64,000 bases of DNA, from NCBI RefSeq assembly GCF_007993035.1, contig NZ_VOOS01000003.1:213501-277500 (forward strand). The letters are read 5' to 3'. Source of the stretch: Vicingus serpentipes. Its GTDB lineage: Bacteria > Bacteroidota > Bacteroidia > Flavobacteriales_E > Vicingaceae. Below the pieces are notes generated by a model that did not search any database, was not told the DNA's origin, and saw only the letters and a list, made by a program, of their open reading frames with translations. Below, in pieces: positions 45,584 through 54,556 of the stretch. Each line of letters begins with the position of its first letter. Within the stretch, counting starts at the first letter, position 1. The position numbers and the translations under genes are program-made.

Positions 45584-47449
45584 ATGTGCGGAATAACAGG
45601 TTATATAGCTAATCGTAAATTACCATTAAATACTATGGTAAGCGCATTAGAGCATCGTGGTCCAGATGCTTTTGGTCTATATGAATCTACCATTAATAAC
45701 AAGTTTGTTGGTTTAGGTCATACTCGATTAAGTATTTTAGATTTATCTGAAAATGGCAATCAACCTTTTGTATCTAATGACAAAAAAGTTCAATTGGTTT
45801 TCAATGGAGAAATCTACAATTTTAAAGAGTTAAAAGCAACATATTTAAAAAACGAGAGCTATAAATCGAATACCGATACTGAGGTTATTTTAAAGTTGTA
45901 TCAGCAAAAAGGAATATCTTTTTTAGACTTTTTAAATGGTGATTTTGCTATCGCTATATTAGATGAGAACGAGAATAAATTTTACCTGATTAGAGATAGA
46001 GCAGGGGTAAAACCACTTTATTTTTCATTTAAAAATGAGGAGTTAATTTTTGGGTCGGAAATTAAATCTATTTTAAAAGCAGGTGTAAAAGCTGAATTGG
46101 AAATAGAAAATTTACAAAAGTATTTTGTGTTTAAATATTCTCCGGCAAATGAAACCTTGTTTAAAAATATTAATCGCTTAAAAGCTGGACATTTTGCAGT
46201 TTATGACATTAATGATTCTTCTTTTCAAATAAAAAAATATTGGGAGCCTCACCAAAAAGATAAATACAAGGGCATTAGCTTTCAAGACGCACAAATAGAA
46301 ATAAAAAGTTTATTGCAAGATGCTACCGAAAAACGTTTAATTGCAGATGTTCCCGTAGGTACTTTTTTATCTGGTGGGTTGGATTCTTCCATTATTGCTT
46401 CCTTTTTAAAAGGAAATGAAAATATTATGCATTATTGTGCAAGTAAGGAAACAAAAGACCTTATTAAAGAAGGGACAACTTCCGATTTTAAATACGCTCA
46501 ACAACTGGCTAATGAGTGGCATTTAAATATGACAGAAATTCCAATAGGAAGCGATAATACTAACATAGAGCAAATTAGAAATACCATTAAATATAGTGAT
46601 GATTTAATTGCTGATGGCTCACAGATTCCTTCGTTTTTGATTACCCAAAAAGCTGCAGAACAATCTAAAGTTATTTTGAGTGGAATGGGTGCCGATGAAA
46701 TATTTTTAGGTTATGCAGGTCATCAAATGACTTTGTTGGATGGTTGGCTTGGCAAACTTCCGTTAGATAAATTTATCGCTAAAAAATTATACAGCATTGA
46801 TCAAGGAAATGGAAGGTTAAAAGCCTTTAGAAGGTACTTACATAAACTGGGTAAATATTATAATTATCCAAATTATAAATATGGTTTATATACAATTGTA
46901 GGAGATTTTGAAAATTCGCTATCAATTTTTAAAGGAGATACTGAAGCAACAAAACAAATGTTAAGTAATTATTTTCCTGAAGGAAAAGACCCTTATGAAT
47001 GCTTTAAAACTTTTGAGTTTGAGAATTTTTTACAAAAAAATGTTGCTTATTTAGACAGAATGACCATGGCAAATGGAGTAGAAGGAAGAGTTCCTTTTTT
47101 AGATCATAGAGTTATAGAATTTGCTCATTCTATCCCAAGAAAATATAAATTAAGTAATTCGGGCACAACAAAAACTGTTTTAAAAGAAGCATTTAAAAAC
47201 GACTTACCCAATTATGTTACCAATAGAAGAAAAGCTGGTTTTGGGATGCCTTTAAGAAGTATATTTAGTTCAGAAAAAAAGATTAACGATTTATTAGATA
47301 GAGAGTTATTAGTAAGTATTGATGGTTTTTCTATGGATGATATTGAGAAATCTATTCAGTCTCATTTATCAGGTAGAGAAGATAATTCAGCATTAATTTA
47401 TGCTTTAATTTCTTTTCAGGAGTGGTACAAAATGTACATTTTAGATTAG
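45584..47449 (+). CDS. asnB: Asparagine synthase-type amidotransferase, copy 2
   Basis: A 621-residue AsnB-family protein. Cys2 (MCGITGYIAN), EHRGPDAFGLYE and VFNGEIYNFKEL mark the glutaminase domain; SGGLDSSIIASF (about 263-274) and SGMGADEIFLGYAG mark the ATP-dependent synthetase domain. It differs widely from copy 1 in the C-terminal half (for example TVLKEAFKNDLPNYVTNRRK here) and is not a recent duplication. Its product may amidate a sugar acid rather than make asparagine. It is transcribed independently of the preceding block. Confidence 0.92.
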   Translation: MCGITGYIANRKLPLNTMVSALEHRGPDAFGLYESTINNKFVGLGHTRLSILDLSENGNQPFVSNDKKVQLVFNGEIYNFKELKATYLKNESYKSNTDTEVILKLYQQKGISFLDFLNGDFAIAILDENENKFYLIRDRAGVKPLYFSFKNEELIFGSEIKSILKAGVKAELEIENLQKYFVFKYSPANETLFKNINRLKAGHFAVYDINDSSFQIKKYWEPHQKDKYKGISFQDAQIEIKSLLQDATEKRLIADVPVGTFLSGGLDSSIIASFLKGNENIMHYCASKETKDLIKEGTTSDFKYAQQLANEWHLNMTEIPIGSDNTNIEQIRNTIKYSDDLIADGSQIPSFLITQKAAEQSKVILSGMGADEIFLGYAGHQMTLLDGWLGKLPLDKFIAKKLYSIDQGNGRLKAFRRYLHKLGKYYNYPNYKYGLYTIVGDFENSLSIFKGDTEATKQMLSNYFPEGKDPYECFKTFEFENFLQKNVAYLDRMTMANGVEGRVPFLDHRVIEFAHSIPRKYKLSNSGTTKTVLKEAFKNDLPNYVTNRRKAGFGMPLRSIFSSEKKINDLLDRELLVSIDGFSMDDIEKSIQSHLSGREDNSALIYALISFQEWYKMYILD

Positions 47450-47521
47450 GAGTTTTTCCTTTATGAATGTTATCTTTACATTCTATCAATTTTTAACTAA
47501 ACGATTTACTGAATTCTACTT

Positions 47522-49627
47522 ATGGATCAATTAACACAGAATTTAAAAGATGGACATATGCAGTTACTTGAAGTGCCATTTCCAGCTTTAGGTGAAGGAC
47601 AAGTAATGGTAAGAAATCATTATTCGGTAATTAGTGCAGGTACAGAAGGGAAAACAGTTAAAGATGCTCGATTAAGTTATATTGGAAAAGCTAAAGCCAG
47701 ACAAGAAGAAGTAAAGAAAGTAATTGCTGCCGCGAAAACGCATGGAGTAATGAAAACCTATAAAATGGTGATGAATAAGCTAGAATCACCAAATCCTATG
47801 GGGTATAGTTGTGCTGGAGAAGTCATTGCCATATCTGATGATATAAAACATTTAAAAGTGGGAGATTTTGTAGCGTGTGGAGGTCAAACTGCCAATCATT
47901 CAGAAGTTGTAGTTGTACCTAAAAATTTATGTGTTAAAATAGATAATCCAGAGGTAGTTAAAAGTGCATCTTTTGCAACCATTGGAGCTATTGCTTTACA
48001 AGGAGTTAGACAAGCAGAACTAACCCTAGGAGAGAATTGTGTGGTAATTGGTTTAGGAATAGTTGGTCAGTTAACCGCTCAGCTGTTAAGAGCTTCAGGA
48101 GTTAAAGTTATTGCTTTAGATATAGACCAGAATCAGGTAGATTTAGCCATGAAAACTGGATTTAAAAATGCTTTTAACAGTAATGATGAGGGTATAGGAA
48201 GTGTGATAGAACAAATTACCAATGGTAATGGTGCCGATGCAGTAATCATTACAGCAGGTACATCATCTTTACGGCCTGTTAATTTTGCTGGTGAAATAGC
48301 AAGAAAAAAAGCGAAAGTGGTAATTGTTGGTGCAGTTCCAACAGGATTTGATAGAAAACATTACTTCAAAAAAGAATTAGATTTAAGAATGTCATCTTCT
48401 TATGGCCCTGGTCGTTATGATAACGATTATGAACAAAAAGGCAATGACTATCCAATAGGTTATGTTCGTTGGACAGAGAATAGAAATATGCAAGCTTTTG
48501 TAAGCTTAGTAGAAGATGGGAAGTTAGATTTAGAGAGTTTAATCTCTCACCAGTTTAATTTTGAAAAAGCTAAAGATGCTTATCAATTAATAGTTGATAG
48601 ATCAGAGCATATATGTGGGATTGTTTTAAAATATGACACCACAAAAGAGTTGAAAAGAACCATAAAAATCAACGAAAAAAGTTACAATTCTAAAGATGTA
48701 AATATTGGTTTTATTGGAGCAGGTTCTTTTGCACAAAACTTTTTACTTCCTAATTTAAGAAACGAAAAGTTAGTTAATGTTGCTACTGCTAGAGCAACAA
48801 CAGCAAGAAATGTAGCCAATAAGTATGGTTTTGATAACTGTACTGGAGATGCTAATGAGGTAATTAACGATAAAAATATAAATACAGTTTTTATTGCTAC
48901 GCCTCATAATTTACATGCTAATTATGTTATCCAAGCTTTAGATGCAAACAAAAATGTTTTTGTAGAAAAGCCACTTTCTTTAACAAAAGAAGAATTAGAA
49001 GCGATTAAAGAAGCAGAAAGTAAAAGTTCGGGGCAAGTAATGGTTGGATTTAATAGACGATTTGCTCCTCAAATTATAGCTTTAAAAAAGGAATTAAATG
49101 AGGGTTTGCCAAAAGCCATTAATTATAGAATTAATGCAGGTAAACTTCCTGCTGATCATTGGACTCAAGATCCAAAAGTAGGTGGAGGAAGAATTATTGG
49201 AGAAGCTTGCCATTTTATAGATTTATGTGCTTTTATAGCTGGTTCAGCAATAACTAAAGTAGATGCAAATGCATTAAAAGATGCCAATAACTTGTTAGAT
49301 ACAGTGAGCATAAGTCTAGCTTTTGAAAATGGAAGTGTTGCAAGTATTTCTTATTTTTCTAATGGTAGTAAATCATTAAATAAAGAATATTTAGAGGTTT
49401 TTTGTGGTGAAAAAGCCATTGTTTTAGATGATTATAAAACAATGGATATTTTAGGAAAAGGAAAGAAAACCATAAAAAATGGATCTCAAGATAAAGGACA
49501 TGCTACAGAAATAGAAGAATTTTTATTGGCAATAAAAGAAGGGAAGGAACTTCCAATTTCTTTTACTGACTGTTACAATTCAAGCAAAGCTACTTTTACA
49601 GTTTTAGATAAAATTAAAGGAGCCTAG
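47522..49627 (+). CDS. Bi-domain oxidoreductase (ADH + Gfo/Idh/MocA)
   Basis: A 701-residue fusion. The N-terminal half is a medium-chain dehydrogenase (PMGYSCAGEVIAI, VGDFVACGG, Rossmann VIGLGIVGQLTAQLLRAS at about 175-192). The C-terminal half (from about 393) is a Gfo/Idh/MocA oxidoreductase with VNIGFIGAGSFAQNFLLP, the catalytic EKPLSLTKEELEAI and GGGRIIGEACHFIDLC. The fused pair acts on nucleotide sugars or glycosides in polysaccharide loci; the precise reaction is unclear. Its TAG overlaps the GTG start of the next gene. Confidence 0.9.
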   Translation: MDQLTQNLKDGHMQLLEVPFPALGEGQVMVRNHYSVISAGTEGKTVKDARLSYIGKAKARQEEVKKVIAAAKTHGVMKTYKMVMNKLESPNPMGYSCAGEVIAISDDIKHLKVGDFVACGGQTANHSEVVVVPKNLCVKIDNPEVVKSASFATIGAIALQGVRQAELTLGENCVVIGLGIVGQLTAQLLRASGVKVIALDIDQNQVDLAMKTGFKNAFNSNDEGIGSVIEQITNGNGADAVIITAGTSSLRPVNFAGEIARKKAKVVIVGAVPTGFDRKHYFKKELDLRMSSSYGPGRYDNDYEQKGNDYPIGYVRWTENRNMQAFVSLVEDGKLDLESLISHQFNFEKAKDAYQLIVDRSEHICGIVLKYDTTKELKRTIKINEKSYNSKDVNIGFIGAGSFAQNFLLPNLRNEKLVNVATARATTARNVANKYGFDNCTGDANEVINDKNINTVFIATPHNLHANYVIQALDANKNVFVEKPLSLTKEELEAIKEAESKSSGQVMVGFNRRFAPQIIALKKELNEGLPKAINYRINAGKLPADHWTQDPKVGGGRIIGEACHFIDLCAFIAGSAITKVDANALKDANNLLDTVSISLAFENGSVASISYFSNGSKSLNKEYLEVFCGEKAIVLDDYKTMDILGKGKKTIKNGSQDKGHATEIEEFLLAIKEGKELPISFTDCYNSSKATFTVLDKIKGA

Positions 49628-50787
49628 TGGATATTTTTCAATCACGAAATAATCTTCAGGCTTATATAGAATCTGAAAATTTTAAGGGGTATGACCCTTA
49701 TGACACCTTGAATTCTCCTATACCTTTTCATTGGTTAGGGAAGTGGGGGCCAATTTTGGCTATTCAATTTCAGAAAAGAAATCCATTTAACATTAGAAAT
49801 CTTTTAGGTATAAATAAAGATTATAATCCGAAAGCAATTGGGTTGCTCTTGCATACTTATTCTTTAGATTATCAGAAAAATAAAAGCGAAACAACATTAA
49901 CCAAAATGGAGTTTCTTTTTACTTGGTTAATCGATAACAAAACCAAAGGGTTTGATGAATATTGTTGGGGGTATAATTTTGATTGGGCAAGTCCAGTTAA
50001 GTTTTTAGAAAAATTTTCTCCAACAATAGTGGTTAGTGGATTTGTATCTAAAGGAGTTTTTGAATATTACCAAGCTACTAAAAATCCTAAAGCTTTAGAG
50101 GTTTTAAAAAGCATAGGTGATTTTACTGAACATAAGTTGACTTGGAGTAAGACAGAAAAAGGGTGTTGTGTAAGTTACAGCACAAAAGCTGTAGATTGTT
50201 GTTACAATGCTAATATGTTAGGAGCAGAGTTGTATGCAAGATTATATTTTTTAACTAAAGAAGAAAAGTATAAAGATTTAGCATGTAAAATGACAGATTT
50301 TACAATTGCTTATCAAAAAGACTCTGGTTTATGGAATTATAGTATTGATTTAAAAACAGGAAAAGAGCGAACCCAAATTGATTTTCATCAAGGATATGTG
50401 TTGGATTCGATTCATTATGTTTTAAAATATTGTGGAGAAAACGCTAGTTATTTAAATGCACTTAAACTTGGTGCAGCTTATTATTTCAAAAATCAGTTTA
50501 AAGAAACAGGTCAATCTATTTTTAGAGTTCCCAATGAATATCCAGTAGAAATTCATAACCAATCACAAGGAATAATTACCTTCACAAGGTTGTCTTATTT
50601 GTCGGCAGACTATTCAGTTTTTTCTGCTACTATTGCTAATTGGACTATAAAAAATATGCAGAGTAAAAAAGGGTTCTTCTATTATAAAAAGTATCCTTTG
50701 TATACGATAAAAACTCCTTTTATGCGTTGGAGCCAAGCATGGATGTTCTTAGCGTTAACAGAGTTAAAAAATGCTCAAAATGGCTAA
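49627..50787 (+). CDS. Alpha/alpha-barrel glycosidase-like protein
   Basis: A 386-residue soluble protein without a signal peptide. Repeated aromatic helical hairpins (FDEYCWGYNFDWASPVKFLE, VDCCYNANMLGAELYARLYF, IDFHQGYVLDSIHYVLKYCG, MRWSQAWMFLALTEL) indicate an (alpha/alpha)6 toroid like glycoside hydrolases, epimerases or heparinase-associated proteins. No catalytic signature is certain. Homologues are found beside the bi-domain oxidoreductase in polysaccharide loci. The start is GTG at 49627 overlapping the upstream stop; it overlaps the next gene by 17 bases (8 if the second ATG is used). Confidence 0.72.
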   Translation: MDIFQSRNNLQAYIESENFKGYDPYDTLNSPIPFHWLGKWGPILAIQFQKRNPFNIRNLLGINKDYNPKAIGLLLHTYSLDYQKNKSETTLTKMEFLFTWLIDNKTKGFDEYCWGYNFDWASPVKFLEKFSPTIVVSGFVSKGVFEYYQATKNPKALEVLKSIGDFTEHKLTWSKTEKGCCVSYSTKAVDCCYNANMLGAELYARLYFLTKEEKYKDLACKMTDFTIAYQKDSGLWNYSIDLKTGKERTQIDFHQGYVLDSIHYVLKYCGENASYLNALKLGAAYYFKNQFKETGQSIFRVPNEYPVEIHNQSQGIITFTRLSYLSADYSVFSATIANWTIKNMQSKKGFFYYKKYPLYTIKTPFMRWSQAWMFLALTELKNAQNG

Positions 50788-51538
50788 AGATTTTACGTTA
50801 GAGAAATATGAAGCATTTTTAAAAGCTGCAATTGATAATGGATATCAATTAGTTTCTTATCAAAACTATTTAAATAATGATTTTGAAAAGGTTTTGATTT
50901 TAAGGCATGATGTGGATAAAAAACCACAAAATTCATTAAGAACAGCTCAATTACAACATCAATTAGGTGTAACAGGAACCTATTATTTTAGAGCTGTTCC
51001 TGAAAGTTTTGATGTTAGCGTAATTAAACAAATAGCAAATTTGGGTCATGAAATTGGTTACCATTATGAAGACCTTACAATTTGTAAAGGTGATTATGAA
51101 AATGCAATTGTTCATTTTGAGAAATGGTTAACTAAGCTAAGAGAATTCTATCCTGTTAAAACAGTTTGTATGCATGGGAGTCCGCTTTCAAGACATGATA
51201 ACCGAAAGCTTTGGGATAAATACAACTATAAAGATTTTGGTTCAGTAGCTGAACCTTATTTTGATATTGATTTTAATGAAGTTTTTTACATTACCGATAC
51301 AGGAAGAAAATGGGATGGAAATAAAGTGAGTGTTAGAGATAAAGTAGCCTCAAAATTTGAGCTCACATTTCATTCTACAGATGATTTGATAATAGCTTTC
51401 AAAGAAGGAAAATTGCCTAATAAAATAATGCAGAATATTCATCCACAACGTTGGTCAAATAATAGGTTAGAATGGATACAAGAGTTATTTTTGCAAAACA
51501 TTAAAAACAGCATAAAAAAAGCATTATTTGTTAAGTGA
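50771..51538 (+). CDS. NodB-like polysaccharide deacetylase
   Basis: A 255-residue protein with the CE4 deacetylase layout: metal/catalytic motif ILRHDVDKKP (about 46-55), HEIGYHYEDL (about 93-102), and MHGSPLSRHD (about 137-146). The first motif is RHDVD rather than TFDD, as in a divergent subgroup found in sugar-biosynthesis loci. It may deacetylate a sugar to free the amine acted on by the formyltransferase downstream (inference). Two ATGs are possible, at 50771 and 50780; the first is kept. Confidence 0.8.
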   Translation: MLKMAKDFTLEKYEAFLKAAIDNGYQLVSYQNYLNNDFEKVLILRHDVDKKPQNSLRTAQLQHQLGVTGTYYFRAVPESFDVSVIKQIANLGHEIGYHYEDLTICKGDYENAIVHFEKWLTKLREFYPVKTVCMHGSPLSRHDNRKLWDKYNYKDFGSVAEPYFDIDFNEVFYITDTGRKWDGNKVSVRDKVASKFELTFHSTDDLIIAFKEGKLPNKIMQNIHPQRWSNNRLEWIQELFLQNIKNSIKKALFVK

Positions 51539-52368
51539 GTAAATTAAGAGTATTTATAGTATCTCAAGAAGAACCTTTTTACATTCCTAAAGTAATTCGT
51601 TATTTAGTTGAGCATCAAAATGAAAATTTTGAAATAGTTGGAGCATCACGCTTACAGCCTCATCGTAAAAATAAAACAATGAAAGATTGGTTGCTGGAGC
51701 GTACTCAAATTTATACTTATTGGGAGCTTTTTATAACAACTTGTTTTTTTATTTATTGTAAAATTGGATTTAAAATTTTAGCAAAAATGGGTGTTGATAA
51801 TCCATTTTCTGTAAAACATGTTTATGCTAAAAATGCAATTAATGAAATTGAAACAAACGATATCAATTCCCCATTCTATTTAACTAAACTCAGAGAGTTA
51901 AAAATAGATGTTGTATTGTCTATTTCACCCCCTCAATTATTTGGTAAAGATTTATTAAATCTTCCAAACAAGGTTTGTTTAAATGCACATGGCACCTTGT
52001 TGCCAAGGCATAGAGGTGTTTTTGGAAGTTGGTGGATGTTGTTTAATGGGGACAAAGAAATAGGAACAACTATTCATACAATGGTAGAGAAACTAGATGC
52101 TGGAGAAATTGTATGGCAAAAAGAAATTCCAATGCCAGCTCAACCAACCCAATATGCAATTGCTTACCATACAAAAAAAATTATGGCAGTAGGTTTAGTA
52201 GAAACCTTAAATAAATTGAATGTTAAGAGTTTAGATGTAATTAAATCTCCTTATCAAGAGAGTTATCATAGAGCACCAACAAAAGAACAAGGACGAAGTT
52301 TTCACAAAAAAGGATTGAGAGTAGTGACATTCAAAAATGCTAAGCTCACGCTTTCAAAAAGTTTTTAA
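51535..52368 (+). CDS. Formyltransferase-like protein
   Basis: A 277-residue protein of the formyltransferase (GART/Fmt) superfamily. The catalytic elements are LNAHGTLLPRHRGVFGSWW (about 143-161, containing the Asn-x-His pair) and KLDAGEIVWQKEIPMP with the catalytic Asp. An N-terminal Rossmann-like part begins SKLRVFIVSQEEPFYIPKV. Homologues in O-antigen loci use formyl-tetrahydrofolate to N-formylate amino sugars. The start is a GTG overlapping the previous stop (GTGA), so translation is probably coupled to the deacetylase gene. Confidence 0.85.
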   Translation: MSKLRVFIVSQEEPFYIPKVIRYLVEHQNENFEIVGASRLQPHRKNKTMKDWLLERTQIYTYWELFITTCFFIYCKIGFKILAKMGVDNPFSVKHVYAKNAINEIETNDINSPFYLTKLRELKIDVVLSISPPQLFGKDLLNLPNKVCLNAHGTLLPRHRGVFGSWWMLFNGDKEIGTTIHTMVEKLDAGEIVWQKEIPMPAQPTQYAIAYHTKKIMAVGLVETLNKLNVKSLDVIKSPYQESYHRAPTKEQGRSFHKKGLRVVTFKNAKLTLSKSF

Positions 52369-52437
52369 ACAAAATGCTGTATTTCTTTATCGTTCCTTTA
52401 TAAGGATTTACTCTCATTTTTATTATTATTGCTGAAT

Positions 52438-53496
52438 ATGGCAAACAAAGCGGAAACATTTTTATTTTATTTGGGTCACCCTGCTCATTATCATAATGTT
52501 TCTGTGGTTATTAAGCAATTATCTGCAAAAGGTTTTAGAGTAGTTATTGTTGCTAGAGGTAAAGATGTGCTTTTTGATTTATTGGAGGGATTACCTTATG
52601 AAATTATTTACCTTAAACCGAGAAAAGGTAAAAGTAAATTAGCATTGGTTAAAACAATTCTTTTTAGAGAGTTCGTTTTATTTCGTTTAGCTTTAAAGTA
52701 TCGCCCTAAAATGCTTATAGGAACAGATATTGTTATTGCTCATATAGGTAAAATCATAAATATTCCTTCTGTAATATTAAATGAAGATGACGCTAAAGAG
52801 GTTCCTTTTTTAGCTAAATACGGCTTTAAATATGCAACAGCAGTATTTTCACCTAATAGCTGTGATATAACTCCCTATAATAATAAAGTTGCTTATCAAG
52901 GCTACCACGAGTTAGCTTATTTGCATCCTAATTATTTTACCCCAGATAAATCTAAAGTTTCAGAGTTGGTTAAAGATGATGAAGATTACTTTATTTTAAG
53001 GTTTGCCGAACTTACAGCGCATCATGATGAAGGTAAAAATGGTATTGATTTGGTTATAGCAAAAAAGCTAATCAAGCTATTATCTCCTTTTGGTCGAGTT
53101 TATATTACCTCAGAGCGAAAATTAGAAACGGAACTTGAATCTTACCGTATTCATATACAACCTAAAAATATACATCATGCATTATTTTATGCTAAGATGT
53201 ATATTGGGGATAGCCAAACTATGGCAGCTGAAGCGGCAGTTTTAGGAACTCCTTCGGTTCGTTTTAATGATTTTGTTGGTAGATTAGGGTATTTAGAAGA
53301 GTTGGAACATAAGTATAGGTTAACGGTTGGTGTGCCAACTAATAATCCTGATTTGCTTTTTTCTAGAATAGAAACGTTGTTGAATAACAAAAATCTTGAA
53401 GGAGATTTTAAACAAAGAAAAGAGTTAATGCTGAGAGATACTATTGATGTAGCTGAGTTATGGACTAAGTATTTTATTGAAAACAGGAAAAAATAA
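52438..53496 (+). CDS. DUF354 family GT-B-like protein
   Basis: A 352-residue protein with a GT-B fold related to UDP-GlcNAc 2-epimerases and MurG-type transferases. FLFYLGHPAHYHNVSVVIKQ starts the first Rossmann domain, with KMLIGTDIVIAHIGKI and SVILNEDDAKEVPF after it; IGDSQTMAAEAAVLGTPSVR is the second-domain signature of DUF354. Members occur in EPS loci, with unproven activity. I chose ATG at 52438; an in-frame TTG three codons upstream is possible. It is 69 bases after the formyltransferase gene. Confidence 0.82.
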   Translation: MANKAETFLFYLGHPAHYHNVSVVIKQLSAKGFRVVIVARGKDVLFDLLEGLPYEIIYLKPRKGKSKLALVKTILFREFVLFRLALKYRPKMLIGTDIVIAHIGKIINIPSVILNEDDAKEVPFLAKYGFKYATAVFSPNSCDITPYNNKVAYQGYHELAYLHPNYFTPDKSKVSELVKDDEDYFILRFAELTAHHDEGKNGIDLVIAKKLIKLLSPFGRVYITSERKLETELESYRIHIQPKNIHHALFYAKMYIGDSQTMAAEAAVLGTPSVRFNDFVGRLGYLEELEHKYRLTVGVPTNNPDLLFSRIETLLNNKNLEGDFKQRKELMLRDTIDVAELWTKYFIENRKK

Positions 53497-53512
53497 CTAC
53501 TTTTAAGAGAGA

Positions 53513-54547
53513 ATGAATAAAGGGATAATTATAGCGGAGCAAGGAGAGAAAACTTATGCGTATTTATCTAAATTTCTTGATATAGAAAGTGAAGATGTTG
53601 AAGTTGTTAAAACTACTACTGCTTTTAATGTGTTAAAAATACCTTCATCAAAAAAGGGAATTATCAACTTAAATAAGATTAACGATATTAAAAAAATCAA
53701 TGATTTTTTTAAGTTAATTAATGATAAATTAGAGAATGGTGGAGTTTTTATTGGTTGTGTAGAAACCAAGAAGGAACGAAGAAAGAGAATTTATAAGAAG
53801 TATCCGATTGGAATTGCTCAAATATACTATCTATTTGATTTTATTTTTAAACGTGTTTTTTCAAAGCTTTGGATTACTAGATGGCTTTATTTTTTTGTTA
53901 CTGCAGGAAGAAATCAGGTTCTATCTAGGGCTGAAGCATTAGGAAGATTGGCTTATTGTGGCTTTGAAATAGTTAATGAACATGAAATTGATAACATTAA
54001 CTATTTTGTAGCTAAAAAAATAAAGACTATTGAAAATGTAAAAGAACCTCGTTTTAGTATTTTATTTAGAATGAATAGAGTAGGAGAAAATGGAGAGCTA
54101 ATTAATGTTTATAAAATAAGGACAATGCATCCTTATGCAGAGTATTTGCAAGACTATATTTATAAAATTAATGATTTACAGAAAGGAGGTAAATTTAAAA
54201 ATGATTTTAGGGTAACTACTTGGGGGAAAGTTTTAAGAAAGTTATGGATAGATGAGTTACCAATGTTAGTTAATTTAATTAAAGGACAGCTTAAAATTGT
54301 GGGTGTTCGACCTTTAAGCAAACATTATTTAAGTTTATATAGTTCAGAACTAATCGAAAAGAGAAAAACAATTAAACCTGGATTGATTCCACCATTTTAT
54401 GCTGATATGCCTGAAACCTTGGATGAAATAATGGATTCAGAATTAAAATATATAGATGCCTATTTAAAGAATCCTTTTTCTACTGATTTAAAGTATTTTT
54501 TTAAGGCGTTTTCAAATATTATTATTAAAAAAGTTAGAAGTAATTAA
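53513..54547 (+). CDS. Initiating sugar-phosphate transferase
   Basis: A 344-residue protein of the polyprenyl sugar-phosphate transferase (WcaJ/WbaP-like) family. The catalytic part is at about 180-344: RMNRVGENGELINVYKIRTM, DFRVTTWGKVLRKLWIDELP, and KGQLKIVGVRPLSKHY. A membrane-helix segment with FDFIFKRVF lies at about 107-132 and is separated from the catalytic part by about 50 residues. The first 100 residues contain a GGVFIGCVETKKERR segment. This is a Bacteroidota variant lacking the four-helix N-terminus of WcaJ. It would load the first sugar onto undecaprenyl phosphate. It is the last cytoplasmic gene of the locus. Confidence 0.85.
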   Translation: MNKGIIIAEQGEKTYAYLSKFLDIESEDVEVVKTTTAFNVLKIPSSKKGIINLNKINDIKKINDFFKLINDKLENGGVFIGCVETKKERRKRIYKKYPIGIAQIYYLFDFIFKRVFSKLWITRWLYFFVTAGRNQVLSRAEALGRLAYCGFEIVNEHEIDNINYFVAKKIKTIENVKEPRFSILFRMNRVGENGELINVYKIRTMHPYAEYLQDYIYKINDLQKGGKFKNDFRVTTWGKVLRKLWIDELPMLVNLIKGQLKIVGVRPLSKHYLSLYSSELIEKRKTIKPGLIPPFYADMPETLDEIMDSELKYIDAYLKNPFSTDLKYFFKAFSNIIIKKVRSN

Positions 54548-54556
54548 TCAATAAAT

